Assembly: GCA_964433345.1 (NCBI GenBank)
Contig: CAYSQJ010000003.1
Coordinates: 310,001-374,000 of the forward strand
Length of the DNA: 64,000 nucleotides
Reading direction: 5' to 3'
Source of the DNA: Ga0077527 sp964433345
GTDB lineage: Bacteria > Pseudomonadota > Gammaproteobacteria > Burkholderiales > SG8-41
How positions within the stretch are numbered: the first letter of the stretch is position 1; every line of letters starts with the position of its first letter. The notes under the pieces were generated by a model, which did no database searches, was not told where the DNA came from, and worked only from the letters and a program-made list of their open reading frames with translations. Positions 52,579 through 60,640 of the stretch are shown piece after piece. The position numbers and the translations under genes were made by a program.

Positions 52579-53500
52579 GGTCGAAAGTGCTGTTCATCAC
52601 AATGTACAGCGGGCGTTTCTTCGCCTCGTCGAAAGTCTTGCCGAGATAGATGCCCAGCACGCCGAGGATGCTGATGATGATGCCTCCGATGAAATACACG
52701 GACACGAAGAGGCTGGGCCAGCCGACCACCGGCGAGCCGTAGAGCAGGGCTTGCACGAGGATGAACAGGCCGGCGGCGAAGGCCAGCAGCGACATCACGA
52801 AACCGAAGCGCACGGCCAGCCGCAGCGGCTTGTCGGAATAGGCGATGATGGTGTCGGTGGCGAGCCGCCACAGCTTGGCGAAGGTGTAGGTCGACCGGCC
52901 TTCATGCCGGGTGGCATGACTGACTTCGATCGAGGCCGTGGGGAAGCCCATCCAGTTGACGATGCCGCCGAAAAAGCGCAGCTGCTCGCGCATCTGCCGG
53001 CAGGCCAGCACCACCCTGTGCGAGACGATGCGGAAATTGCCGGTGGCGCTGTCGTACTCGGTGTCGGCCAGCCAGCTCAGCAGACGGTAAAAACACCAGG
53101 ACGAGAAACGCTTCAGCACGCCGTCGGTGCGGCCGCCGCGCCGCGCCAGCACCACGTCGTAACCCTCCTGCGCCTTGGCGTAGAGCGCCGGAATCTCCTC
53201 GGGCCGGTCCTGCAGGTCACAATCCATCACCACCACCCAGTCACCCCCGGCGACATCGAGCCCGGCAGTGATGCCGTAGTGCTGACCGAAATTGCGGCTG
53301 AACTGCAGGCCCTTGACCCGCGGGTCTGCGGCGGCAAGCCGGCGGATGATTTCCCAGGAGCGGTCGCCGCCGCAGTCCTCGACCATCACGATCTCGAAAT
53401 CCGCGGTGATGGTTTCCAGCGCGGCGACCAGACGGCGATAGAGTTCCTCGAGGCAGCCCTCGGCCTTGTAGACGGGCGTGACCACGGACAGCAGCGGCAT
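52553..53500 (-). CDS. DPM1/ArnC-like polyprenyl-phosphate glycosyltransferase
   Basis: A 315-residue GT2 enzyme: LLSVVTPVYKAEGCLEELYR, VMVEDCGGDRS, VVMDCDLQDRPEEIP (DxD-like) and QRF-type RNFGQHYGI segments, followed by two C-terminal hydrophobic helices (about 235-290) as in ArnC, GtrB and dolichol-phosphate mannose synthases. Makes a polyprenyl-phosphate sugar that a GT-C enzyme can use in the periplasm; such an enzyme lies at 45066-46481. Confidence 0.9.
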   Translation of the reverse strand: MPLLSVVTPVYKAEGCLEELYRRLVAALETITADFEIVMVEDCGGDRSWEIIRRLAAADPRVKGLQFSRNFGQHYGITAGLDVAGGDWVVVMDCDLQDRPEEIPALYAKAQEGYDVVLARRGGRTDGVLKRFSSWCFYRLLSWLADTEYDSATGNFRIVSHRVVLACRQMREQLRFFGGIVNWMGFPTASIEVSHATRHEGRSTYTFAKLWRLATDTIIAYSDKPLRLAVRFGFVMSLLAFAAGLFILVQALLYGSPVVGWPSLFVSVYFIGGIIISILGVLGIYLGKTFDEAKKRPLYIVMNSTFDHAPRDPAR

Positions 53501-53503
53501 GCC

Positions 53504-55258
53504 TCAGCCCTCCCCCATCGACAGGAACTGGTTGCGGTAGAGCTGCGCGTACTTGCCTTCCCGCGCCAGCAGCTCGGCGTGAGTTCCGGTCTCGGCGATG
53601 CGGCCGCTGTCGAGCACGACGATGCGGTGCGCCTTCTCGATGGTCGACAGGCGGTGCGCGATCACCAGCGTGGTGCGCCCGCGCATCAGCACTTCCAGCG
53701 CGGCCTGCACATGGCGCTCGGATTCGGTATCGAGCGCCGAGGTCGCCTCGTCTAGGATCAGCACCGGCGCATTCTTCAGCAGTGCGCGGGCGATCGCCAG
53801 GCGCTGGCGCTGGCCGCCGGAGAGCCTGACGCCGTTTTCGCCGACCATGGTGTCCAGCCCCTGCGGCATCTGCGCGATGAATTCCATCGCATGCGCGGCT
53901 TCCGCCGCGGCAACGATTTCATCGCGTGAGGCCTGCTTCATCGCGCCGTAAGCGATGTTGGCCGCCACCGTGTCATTGAACAGCACCACGTCCTGGCTGA
54001 CCAGCGCAATGTTGGCGCGCAGGCCGGCAAGTGTCAGCTCCGCGGTATCGCGGCCGTCGAGCAGGATGCGGCCGGCGGTCGGTGTGTAGAACCGCGGGAC
54101 CAGGTTGGCAAGCGTGGTCTTGCCGCTGCCGGAGGCGCCGACCAGCGCCACCGTTTCGCCCGGTGCGATCGCGAGGTCGATGCCGGCGAGCGCGGGGCGG
54201 GCACTGTCGTTTCCGTCCTTGCCATAGGTGAAAGAGACGCCCTCGAAACGGATCTCGCCGCGCACGCGGCCGGGGTCGACACTGCCGCCCCCGGGTTCGC
54301 CGGGCTGGTCGATCAGCGCGAACACGCTCTCCGCCGCCGCGAGCCCGCGCTGCAGCGGCTCGTTGACACTGGTGATGCGCTTGAGCGGCGCGGTCAGCAT
54401 CAGCATCGCGGTGATGAAGGACACGAAGCCGCCGACGGTGATCTGCGCCGCGTTCGACTGCTGGGTCGCGAGGTAGACGATGGAGGCCAGCGCCAACGCG
54501 GCGATGAACTGCACGATGGGCACGCTCGCAGCCGATGCGGCAACCTGCTTCATCAGCTGGCGGCGCACGCTGTTGGCCTGGGCGTCGAAACGCTGCTGTT
54601 CGTACTCCTGCCCGCCGAAGAGCTTGACCACGCGATGGCCTTCGATGGTTTCCTGGATGACCTGGGTCATGTCGCCCATCTGGTTCTGCACCGCGCGGCT
54701 GGAATTGCGCAGGCGCACGCTGATCACCCGCACCACCAGCACGATCACCGGCGCCATCACCAGCGCGAACAGCGTCAGCTTCCAGTTGAGCCACAGCATC
54801 CAGGCCAGCAGGCCGATGATCACCAGCGTGTCCTTGAATATCGCGGTCAGCACGCTGGTCGCGGCAGTGGTCACCTGCATCACGTCGAAGGTCAGTTTCG
54901 AGATCAGGTTGCCCGAGGCCTGGTCGTCGTAGTAGCGCGCGGGCAGCGTCAGCAGCTTGCGGAACATCACGCCGCGAAGGTCCATCACCAGCCGGTTGCC
55001 GACCCAGGACAGCGAGAGCTGGGCGAGGTACTCGGCGAGTCCGCGCACGACGAACAAGCCGACGATGAACACCGGTGTCCAGCGGATCACCGCTTCGTCC
55101 TTCTCGACGAAAACGCCGTCGAGCAGCGGCTTCAGCAGTGCCGGCAGCGCGGGCTCGGTGGCGGCGACGATGACGATGCCGAGAATCCCGAGGGCGAACA
55201 CCCGCCAGTACGGCCGTACGTGCTGCAGCAGTCGCAGGTAAAGCCCGGTTCCGGACAT
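53504..55258 (-). CDS. msbA: Lipid A export ABC transporter (MsbA)
   Basis: A 584-residue half-transporter: six N-terminal membrane segments to about residue 310, then Walker A GASGSGKTT near 374, signature LSGGQRQR near 476, Walker B VLILDEATSALD and IAHRLST. Length and motif set match MsbA. It flips lipid A-core across the inner membrane. The ATG at 55258 is where the conserved N-terminus begins; a longer frame to 55357 crosses a repeat element. Confidence 0.9.
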   Translation of the reverse strand: MSGTGLYLRLLQHVRPYWRVFALGILGIVIVAATEPALPALLKPLLDGVFVEKDEAVIRWTPVFIVGLFVVRGLAEYLAQLSLSWVGNRLVMDLRGVMFRKLLTLPARYYDDQASGNLISKLTFDVMQVTTAATSVLTAIFKDTLVIIGLLAWMLWLNWKLTLFALVMAPVIVLVVRVISVRLRNSSRAVQNQMGDMTQVIQETIEGHRVVKLFGGQEYEQQRFDAQANSVRRQLMKQVAASAASVPIVQFIAALALASIVYLATQQSNAAQITVGGFVSFITAMLMLTAPLKRITSVNEPLQRGLAAAESVFALIDQPGEPGGGSVDPGRVRGEIRFEGVSFTYGKDGNDSARPALAGIDLAIAPGETVALVGASGSGKTTLANLVPRFYTPTAGRILLDGRDTAELTLAGLRANIALVSQDVVLFNDTVAANIAYGAMKQASRDEIVAAAEAAHAMEFIAQMPQGLDTMVGENGVRLSGGQRQRLAIARALLKNAPVLILDEATSALDTESERHVQAALEVLMRGRTTLVIAHRLSTIEKAHRIVVLDSGRIAETGTHAELLAREGKYAQLYRNQFLSMGEG

Positions 55259-55307
55259 CGTTTTCGCGGGGGAATTCACAGGCCGAACGATAGCAAACTT
55301 CTGATCA

Positions 55308-55528
55308 TTAAGAGCACCTGACAGAATGAAATTCTCCTCTACCGCCCAGACGAGCACATCACGGAGCTGTAGCCCGGATGGAGCGAAGTGGAATCCAGGT
55401 CAGTCGTCGCAATGAGCCGCGGTGTCCCCGGATTCCGGCCTGCCACCCAAGGTGACTTCCTGCGGGGCGCGCCCTGCTTCCGGGCTACGGGGGTATGGCG
55501 CACAAAGAGTCATTTTGATAGACGCTCC
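55308..55528. mobile_element. MITE-like element with REP core (copy B)
   Basis: Ends: TTAAGAGCACCTGACAGAAT on the left, and on the right the complement of GGAGCGTCTATCAAAATGAC. The inside holds GTAGCCCGGATGGAGCG and ATCCGGCC/CCGGGCTACGG REP arms. It is inverted relative to 42426-42653 and of nearly the same length. It occupies most of the gene-free region 55259-55574. No coding capacity. Confidence 0.7.
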
Positions 55529-55556
55529 AAAAAAAAGCCGCGCTTAAGCGCGGCTT
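55528..55556 (-). terminator. Rho-independent terminator of the TonB receptor gene
   Basis: On the minus strand AAGCCGCGCTTAAGCGCGGC is followed by a T8 run (the + strand shows eight A). The stem is a GC-rich perfect hairpin, 19 bases past the receptor stop codon. Confidence 0.85.
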
Positions 55557-55574
55557 GGTCCGGCAACAGAAGCC

Positions 55575-57656
55575 TCAGCGGAATGCGTACTCCACGGAAA
55601 CCCCGAAATTGCGTTCCGGCAAGGGATAGGCGTTGTAACGGTCGGCAACAAACTGGCTGCGCACCGCGTAGTTGTAGTACTGGCGGTCGAACAGGTTGTT
55701 GATCGCCGCGCTGAGCGTCCACGGGCCCTCGCGATGCGTCAGTTTCAGGTCGGCAACGAGGTGCGAGGGAATCTGCACACCGAGGGTATTGCCCTGGTCG
55801 TTGTCCATGTACTGCTTCGCGACCCAGGTCGCGAGCAGGCTGAGCCGGGTCGCCTCGCTGAAGGTCCAGGACGCGCCGAGGTTGAGTTTGTGGCGCGGCA
55901 CCAGCGGCACGGTCTTGCCGGCGATCGACACGTTGGTCGCGGTGAAGGCGCCGCCCGGCAATATGCCCTCGCGGAAACGCGCGTCGATGTAACTGTACGA
56001 CCCCGACAATGCCAGCGGCCGCAGCGGCTGCCACTTGCCCTCGAGCTCCAGTCCCTGACGGCGGGAAGGCGGCAGGTTGGTGTTGCCGATGCCGGTGGTG
56101 TAGGCATCGAGGTGGATTTCGTCGCGCACGTCCATCCGGAACAGCGCGGCGCGCATCCAGGCGGACCCCTTGCGCAGTTCGAGCCCCAGCTCATGATGGC
56201 GCGCGGTCTGCGGCCGCAGGAACTGGAACTGGTTGGTGAACAGCGCCGAGGTTTCGTAAATTTCGTCGACGTTGGCGAAGCGGTAACTGCGCCCGGTCTT
56301 GGCGATCAGCGCCGCGCCCGGTGACACTGCGTAACGTGCGCCGAATTCGTAGGCCTTCTCCGATTCACGCTGCAGTCCGGCCGGGGCACCGGAGCCGAGA
56401 GCACCGCCAGGCGCGGCAGCATCAAAACGGTCTCCGGCATCGATCTCGAACTGCTCGCCGCGCAGGCCCGCCGTCAGCGTCAGCCTTTCGGACACGGCAA
56501 GCGAATCCTGGATGTAGAAGCCGAGGGTTTGCTGCCGTGCGTCGATGGTATTGAAAGGCCGGCCGATGTTCGCCACAGCATTCGATCGCCACAGCCGGTA
56601 ATCCCAGCGCTGCCAGTCGAGGCCGAACACCAGCGTGTGTTTGCCGCCGGGCAGTGCCGGCGTCGCTCGGAAGCGCGGCGAGAACGACCATACATCGAGG
56701 TCGGCGACACGGAAGTCCGGAAAGCCGCTGAAGTCGAAATAGGAGCTCTGTTCCTTGTCGCGCCAGCCGAGGCCTACGTTGAGCTCGCCCAGCGCGGTGT
56801 CATGCCGCCAGTCGAGGTTCATGCGATTGCCGTTGCGCTGCGACCAGTCGAGCGGCGTCTGTGCGCCGCGACGATCGGTCACCAGCTGATTGACGCCGGT
56901 GCTGGGCTGGACCTGGCGCGCGCCGGGCAAGCGGATGCCCTGGTGATCGGTGCCCAGCTTCAGCGCAACTTCGCCACTGCCGGTGAGCACGCGGAAATCG
57001 GCCAGCGCGTTGCTCTGCCGGTTGTGGTTGTTGGCCCGGTAGCCGTCAGACTCGAAATTGCTCGCCGTGACGCTGAAGCCGATGCGCTCGCCGGCGTGGC
57101 TGGCCGAGGCGCCGAGTTCCTTCGTGCCGTAGGAGCCGGCACGCAGGCCGAAGGTCGCGCCGGACGGCCGGTTCAGCGGCGAGCGCGTGATGATGTTGAT
57201 TACGCCTGCTGTCGCGCCGTCACCGTAGAGCACGGCGCCGCTGCCACGGACGATTTCGATGCGCTCAATCGCCGCCATCGGCAGCGCCGACCACTGCACG
57301 CCGGAGAGGTCGAGGTCGGCGGCGCGGCGGCCGTCGATCAGGATCAGCGTATTCTGCGTGCCGCCGATGCCGAAGCCGCGCAGATCTATGGTGGTGGTCG
57401 CGGCGTTGTTGCCGAAAAAATCATGGATGTGCATCCCCGCCTGCTCGGCCAGCAGGTCGGGCACGGTCTTCGCCGCGCTGCGCTGCATGTCCTCGGCGGT
57501 GATCACCGTGACGTTGACCGGCTTGTCGTCGTAACGGTCCTTGAACCGCGTCGCGGTCACCACCACCGGATCCAGAATCGCCAGTTGCTGCTGCGCAGCC
57601 TGCGCCGCTCCGGCCGCGAGCAGTAGCACCGCGGCCCCCATCCATACTCCTTGCAT
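55575..57656 (-). CDS. btuB: TonB-dependent outer-membrane receptor, probable cobalamin transporter
   Basis: A 693-residue receptor. Signal peptide residues 1-20 (ending AQA), TonB-box-like DPVVVTATR (29-37), plug domain with NVTVITAEDMQR, LIDGRR and ERIEIVRGSGAVLYGDGATAGVINI, then a 22-strand barrel ending YAFR. A cobalamin riboswitch in its leader indicates vitamin B12 or a corrinoid as the substrate and B12-dependent repression. The last residue is Arg rather than the usual Phe/Trp. Confidence 0.88.
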   Translation of the reverse strand: MQGVWMGAAVLLLAAGAAQAAQQQLAILDPVVVTATRFKDRYDDKPVNVTVITAEDMQRSAAKTVPDLLAEQAGMHIHDFFGNNAATTTIDLRGFGIGGTQNTLILIDGRRAADLDLSGVQWSALPMAAIERIEIVRGSGAVLYGDGATAGVINIITRSPLNRPSGATFGLRAGSYGTKELGASASHAGERIGFSVTASNFESDGYRANNHNRQSNALADFRVLTGSGEVALKLGTDHQGIRLPGARQVQPSTGVNQLVTDRRGAQTPLDWSQRNGNRMNLDWRHDTALGELNVGLGWRDKEQSSYFDFSGFPDFRVADLDVWSFSPRFRATPALPGGKHTLVFGLDWQRWDYRLWRSNAVANIGRPFNTIDARQQTLGFYIQDSLAVSERLTLTAGLRGEQFEIDAGDRFDAAAPGGALGSGAPAGLQRESEKAYEFGARYAVSPGAALIAKTGRSYRFANVDEIYETSALFTNQFQFLRPQTARHHELGLELRKGSAWMRAALFRMDVRDEIHLDAYTTGIGNTNLPPSRRQGLELEGKWQPLRPLALSGSYSYIDARFREGILPGGAFTATNVSIAGKTVPLVPRHKLNLGASWTFSEATRLSLLATWVAKQYMDNDQGNTLGVQIPSHLVADLKLTHREGPWTLSAAINNLFDRQYYNYAVRSQFVADRYNAYPLPERNFGVSVEYAFR

Positions 57657-57774
57657 GTCATTTCCCGTCAGGCGCGCCCGCCGCGCGCAAAAAAAGTCCG
57701 AGGAAATGCTGCGGCAAGGGAAAGGGGAACACCAATACCGGGTCCGCCGCCTCCCCGCGGCACTTCCACCACAG

Positions 57775-58050
57775 CGTTGCAGGCCGGTCTCCGGGCTCGC
57801 GATCGCCGGCGCGCCGCCTTCCCGTATCCAAGGGACACAGTGGCTGGATGACGCGGCAGTGCATTCGTTGGACTGAATGCCGATCGCTTACCGTTGCGGG
57901 GGCAGCACAGGCTTTGGACGCAGGAGTGAGGAATGAGGAGTGAGTGCCTGCTGCCACCCTCTCCCCAATCCTTAAAACTCAATCCTGCTGCCGCACCTGT
58001 TTCCCGTTTCACCGGCGTTCCTGCTGGGAAGTGCCGGCACCCGAAACGCG
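57775..58050 (-). promoter_or_regulatory. Cobalamin riboswitch
   Basis: On the minus strand the conserved parts occur in order: GGGTGCCGGCAC (near 58045), GGTGAAACGGGAAACAGGTG (near 58010), CTGCCCCCGCAACGGTAAGCG (57887-57907 region), CCACTG, GGGAAGGC, and the B12 box GAGCCCGGAGACCGGCC (57799-57783). It lies 120 bases before the receptor ATG. An expanded peripheral arm of some 60 bases between the GGGAA and CTGCCCCC parts includes heptad-like GGAGTGA units. Confidence 0.92.
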
Positions 58051-58329
58051 TCCGGGACTGGCCACTTGCGGTCGCGGCTCGTCCAGGACAGCGCGGATTG
58101 TAAATCAGGCTGGAGCCGGGGTCATCGCCGAAATGGAAGTATTTTTCGTTTAAAAACAAATACTTATAAATTAATGCCGGCTGCCCTAGGACAACAGATG
58201 GTGGTGCTTGCCGAGGCCCCCGGCGACCCCGCCCGGCGGAGATGCCTGACATGCCAAACTACATTCAAAATCGGCCCTTAGCGCTTGAGCTGTCTGGATT
58301 TTCGGCGATATCCCCACTATAGTGCGCGC
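58051..58329. other. Intergenic region upstream of the zapB-like gene
   Basis: Contains the receptor leader's promoter (not resolved), an AACAAATACTTAT phrase at about 58157 also seen at 42654, and a TATAGT hexamer at 58318-58323, seven bases before the zapB-like ATG. No gene seen. Confidence 0.5.
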
Positions 58330-58530
58330 ATGGAAGCCGAACTCAAGGCACTGGAGGACAAACTCGCGCAGTTTGTCGAGACCAACCAGCGGTTGCGCGA
58401 AGACACGCAGCGGCTGCGCCAGGAACTGGCTGCGAGCCTGCATCGCAACCGGCAGCTGGAACAGAAAATCGAGGCTGCCAGCGAGCGCCTCGAAGAAATC
58501 GTCAAGCAGATTCCCGCCGAGGAAACATGA
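58330..58530 (+). CDS. ZapB-like coiled-coil cell-division protein (TIGR02449 type)
   Basis: A 66-residue protein that is almost entirely one heptad coiled coil (LKALEDKLAQFVETNQRLRE onward). Small coiled-coil proteins in this position, directly before zapA, are ZapB-like partners of the Z ring. ATG at 58330 has no Shine-Dalgarno; a TATAGT box lies at leaderless distance. It overlaps zapA by four bases (ATGA). Confidence 0.8.
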   Translation: MEAELKALEDKLAQFVETNQRLREDTQRLRQELAASLHRNRQLEQKIEAASERLEEIVKQIPAEET

Positions 58531-58835
58531 GCGCCGACCCGAAGGGTTTGCAGATCAATATCATGGGACGCGAATTTCGCGTCGCCTGTGCGGAACACGA
58601 GCAGAAGGGCTTGCTCGAGGCAGTCGAATACCTCAACGGCAAGATGCAGGAAATCCGTGACCGCGGCAAAGTCATCGGCCTCGAACGCGTCGCGATCATG
58701 GCCGCGCTCAACATCACCCACGAGTTCCTGTCGATGAAGGTCGGCGGCTTTGACATCGCGGAAACCAAGCGTAGAATCCAGCGCATGGAGACGGCCATCG
58801 ATCAGGCGATGGCGGAGCAAGCCAAGCTGTTCTAG
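58527..58835 (+). CDS. zapA: Cell division protein ZapA
   Basis: A 102-residue protein: LQINIMGREFRVACAEHEQKGLLEAVEYLN is the N-terminal ZapA fold, followed by the long C-terminal helix with ALNITHEFLSMK. ZapA crosslinks FtsZ filaments at the division site. Translationally coupled to the zapB-like gene and followed by 6S RNA, the usual proteobacterial order. Confidence 0.92.
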   Translation: MSADPKGLQINIMGREFRVACAEHEQKGLLEAVEYLNGKMQEIRDRGKVIGLERVAIMAALNITHEFLSMKVGGFDIAETKRRIQRMETAIDQAMAEQAKLF

Positions 58836-58892
58836 CAGCACTGCAGTCCGGTCCCACGCCCCGCACATCCCGTTGCTGTACCGTCCAGAGTT

Positions 58893-59078
58893 TCCCCTGC
58901 GGTGTTTGTTCAGGCCATATACTCTTTGAGCCAATAGACATTGCTCTGGTTGCCGACCACAGCGGTTTCGGTGTGCGCGTCCCAAGTCGGACGTGCCTGA
59001 AGAAATCCGGAAGGTGACCGCCTTGAACCTCAGGTTCAGGATGCTGGTCTGCGACGGCACATGCGGGGGACCCCAATC
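58893..59078 (+). ncRNA. ssrS: 6S RNA
   Basis: The closing stem pairs TCCCCTGCGGTGT at the 5' end with ACATGCGGGGGA at the 3' end. The internal open-complex-like bubble region and the 3' hairpin CCTTGAACCTCAGGTTCAGG correspond to E. coli 6S RNA. Length about 186 and position straight after zapA match the family. It binds sigma70 RNA polymerase in stationary phase. Confidence 0.9.
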
Positions 59079-59079
59079 C

Positions 59080-59107
59080 AGAATGCGGCCAGGCCGCATT
59101 TTTTTTG
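59080..59107 (+). terminator. Rho-independent terminator after 6S RNA
   Basis: AATGCGGCCAGGCCGCATT hairpin followed by a T run, directly after the 6S closing stem. Confidence 0.88.
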
Positions 59108-59141
59108 TGCGGTAACTGTTGATAAAAGAACCAGATTCGAT

Positions 59142-59226
59142 TTAACCGCCGATTAACGCAGATGAACGCGGATGACTGCTTCGACCCCCCGTTTTATCGG
59201 CGTTCATCTGCGTTAATCGGCGGCAA
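59142..59226. repeat. Palindromic repeat (GATGAACGC type)
   Basis: Left arm CCGCCGATTAACGCAGATGA, right arm TCATCTGCGTTAATCGGCGG, separated by about 40 bases including further partial units. A related hairpin lies at 61908-62004. Intergenic between the 6S terminator and the EVE gene. Confidence 0.8.
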
Positions 59227-59271
59227 ATGCCTCTCTGGTTTTGTGAATTGCCTATCCGGAACCATACTCCC

Positions 59272-59727
59272 ATGCGCTACTGGCTGATCAAATCCGAACC
59301 TGATGTCTACGGCATCGACGACCTCGCCCGCGACAAAACCACGCCGTGGACCGGCGTGCGCAACTACCAGGCGCGCAATTTCATGCGTGACCAGATGAAG
59401 GTCGGCGACCAGGCTTTCTACTACCACTCCAACTGCGAGACGCCCGGCATCGTCGGCATCGCCGAGGTAAGCAAGGCGGCCTATCCGGACGCGACGCAGT
59501 TCGACCGCAAGAGCAAGTACCACGACGAAAAGGCGACGCCGGACAATCCGCGCTGGCTGCACGTCGATTTCCGTTTCGTCAAAAAGACGCCCCTCATTTC
59601 GCTCGACGAACTGCGCAAGCACAAGGCGCTGGCGAAGATGCGTGTGCTGGCCAAAGGCAACCGGCTGTCGATCACCCCGGTCGATCCCGACGAGTGGAAG
59701 TACATCCTCGGGCTGACGAAGCAGTGA
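59272..59727 (+). CDS. EVE domain-containing protein
   Basis: A 151-residue single EVE/PUA-like domain: RYWLIKSEPDVYGIDDL, WTGVRNYQARNFMRDQMKVGDQAFYYHSN and VGIAEVSKAAYPD. EVE proteins bind modified bases in DNA or RNA; this stand-alone form is widespread next to 6S RNA/zapA in proteobacteria and has no fixed physiological role. ATG at 59272 selected because the domain begins there. Confidence 0.93.
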   Translation: MRYWLIKSEPDVYGIDDLARDKTTPWTGVRNYQARNFMRDQMKVGDQAFYYHSNCETPGIVGIAEVSKAAYPDATQFDRKSKYHDEKATPDNPRWLHVDFRFVKKTPLISLDELRKHKALAKMRVLAKGNRLSITPVDPDEWKYILGLTKQ

Positions 59728-59750
59728 TCCGGTGACCGGGGTCCGCCGCG

Positions 59751-60548
59751 ATGTTTGAATGGTGGTGGGCCTACCTGGCCCTCGGCGCCGTCGTCGGTTT
59801 TTTCGCGGGCCTGCTCGGCATCGGCGGAGGTGCCGCGATGGTGCCGGTGCTCGCCTTCATCTATGCCGCCAAGGGTTTCGACGCCGCGCAAGTCGTGCAT
59901 CTTGCGCTGGGCACCTCGATGGCCACCATCCTGTTCACTTCGGTATCGAGCGTACGCGCCCATCATGGCCACGACGCGGTGAACTGGGCGGCGGTGAAAC
60001 GCATGGCGCCGGGCATCGTCGCCGGCACCTTCGGCGGCGCGCTGCTGGCGAGCGTGCTCGACGTGCGCCTGCTCTCCGTCGTGTTCACGCTGCTGATCTA
60101 TTACATCGCCTCTCAGATGTTCTTCGGCAAAAAACCGCAAGCGGATGCGCTGCCGATGACCCCGGCCCGCACCCACCTGACTTCGGCGCTGATCGGTGTG
60201 ATCTCCAGCCTCACTGCCACCGGCGGCGCGGCGCTGGTGGTGGCTTATCTGGTCAAGCGCGGCATCCGCATCCACGAGGCCATCGGCACTGCCGCTGCGG
60301 TGGGCTGGCCACTGGCTGCGGCCGGGACTGCAGGCTATGTACTCACTGGGCTCGGCCAGAGCAACATGCCCGCCTACAGCGTGGGATTCGTCTACCTGCC
60401 GGCGCTCGCCGGTATCGTGGTCGCCAGCATGCTGCTGGCGCCGCTGGGGGCGAAACTCGCCCACCGCACGCCGGGCCCCCTGCTGAAGAAAATCTTCGCC
60501 GCGCTGCTGTTTGTGCTGGCGACGAAGATGCTTTTCAGCTTCCTTTAG
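59751..60548 (+). CDS. TauE/SafE family sulfite exporter-like permease
   Basis: A 265-residue protein with about eight hydrophobic segments. GFFAGLLGIGGGAAMVPVL in the first repeat and GVISSLTATGGAALVVAYL in the second are the paired TauE signature. Members export sulfoacetate, sulfite or related anions. 23 bases after the EVE gene, possibly cotranscribed. Confidence 0.9.
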   Translation: MFEWWWAYLALGAVVGFFAGLLGIGGGAAMVPVLAFIYAAKGFDAAQVVHLALGTSMATILFTSVSSVRAHHGHDAVNWAAVKRMAPGIVAGTFGGALLASVLDVRLLSVVFTLLIYYIASQMFFGKKPQADALPMTPARTHLTSALIGVISSLTATGGAALVVAYLVKRGIRIHEAIGTAAAVGWPLAAAGTAGYVLTGLGQSNMPAYSVGFVYLPALAGIVVASMLLAPLGAKLAHRTPGPLLKKIFAALLFVLATKMLFSFL

Positions 60549-60640
60549 TAAATGGTGAGTAGTAATTAGTGATTGGAACCCCTATGCCTGCGCATGGCTC
60601 CGGTTACAAATCACCAATCACTAATTACCAATCACTCGCT
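60549..60640. repeat. Heptad-repeat hairpin at a convergent gene junction
   Basis: Left arm GGTGAGTAGTAATTAGTGAT, right arm ATCACCAATCACTAATTACC, with a 30-base loop. It lies between the convergent TauE-like and CoA-transferase genes and could serve as a bidirectional terminator. Confidence 0.75.

Noticed and set aside
58174..58281. Short plus-strand frame following the AACAAATACTTAT phrase
   Set aside because: About 36 codons, no ribosome-binding site, no recognisable motif.
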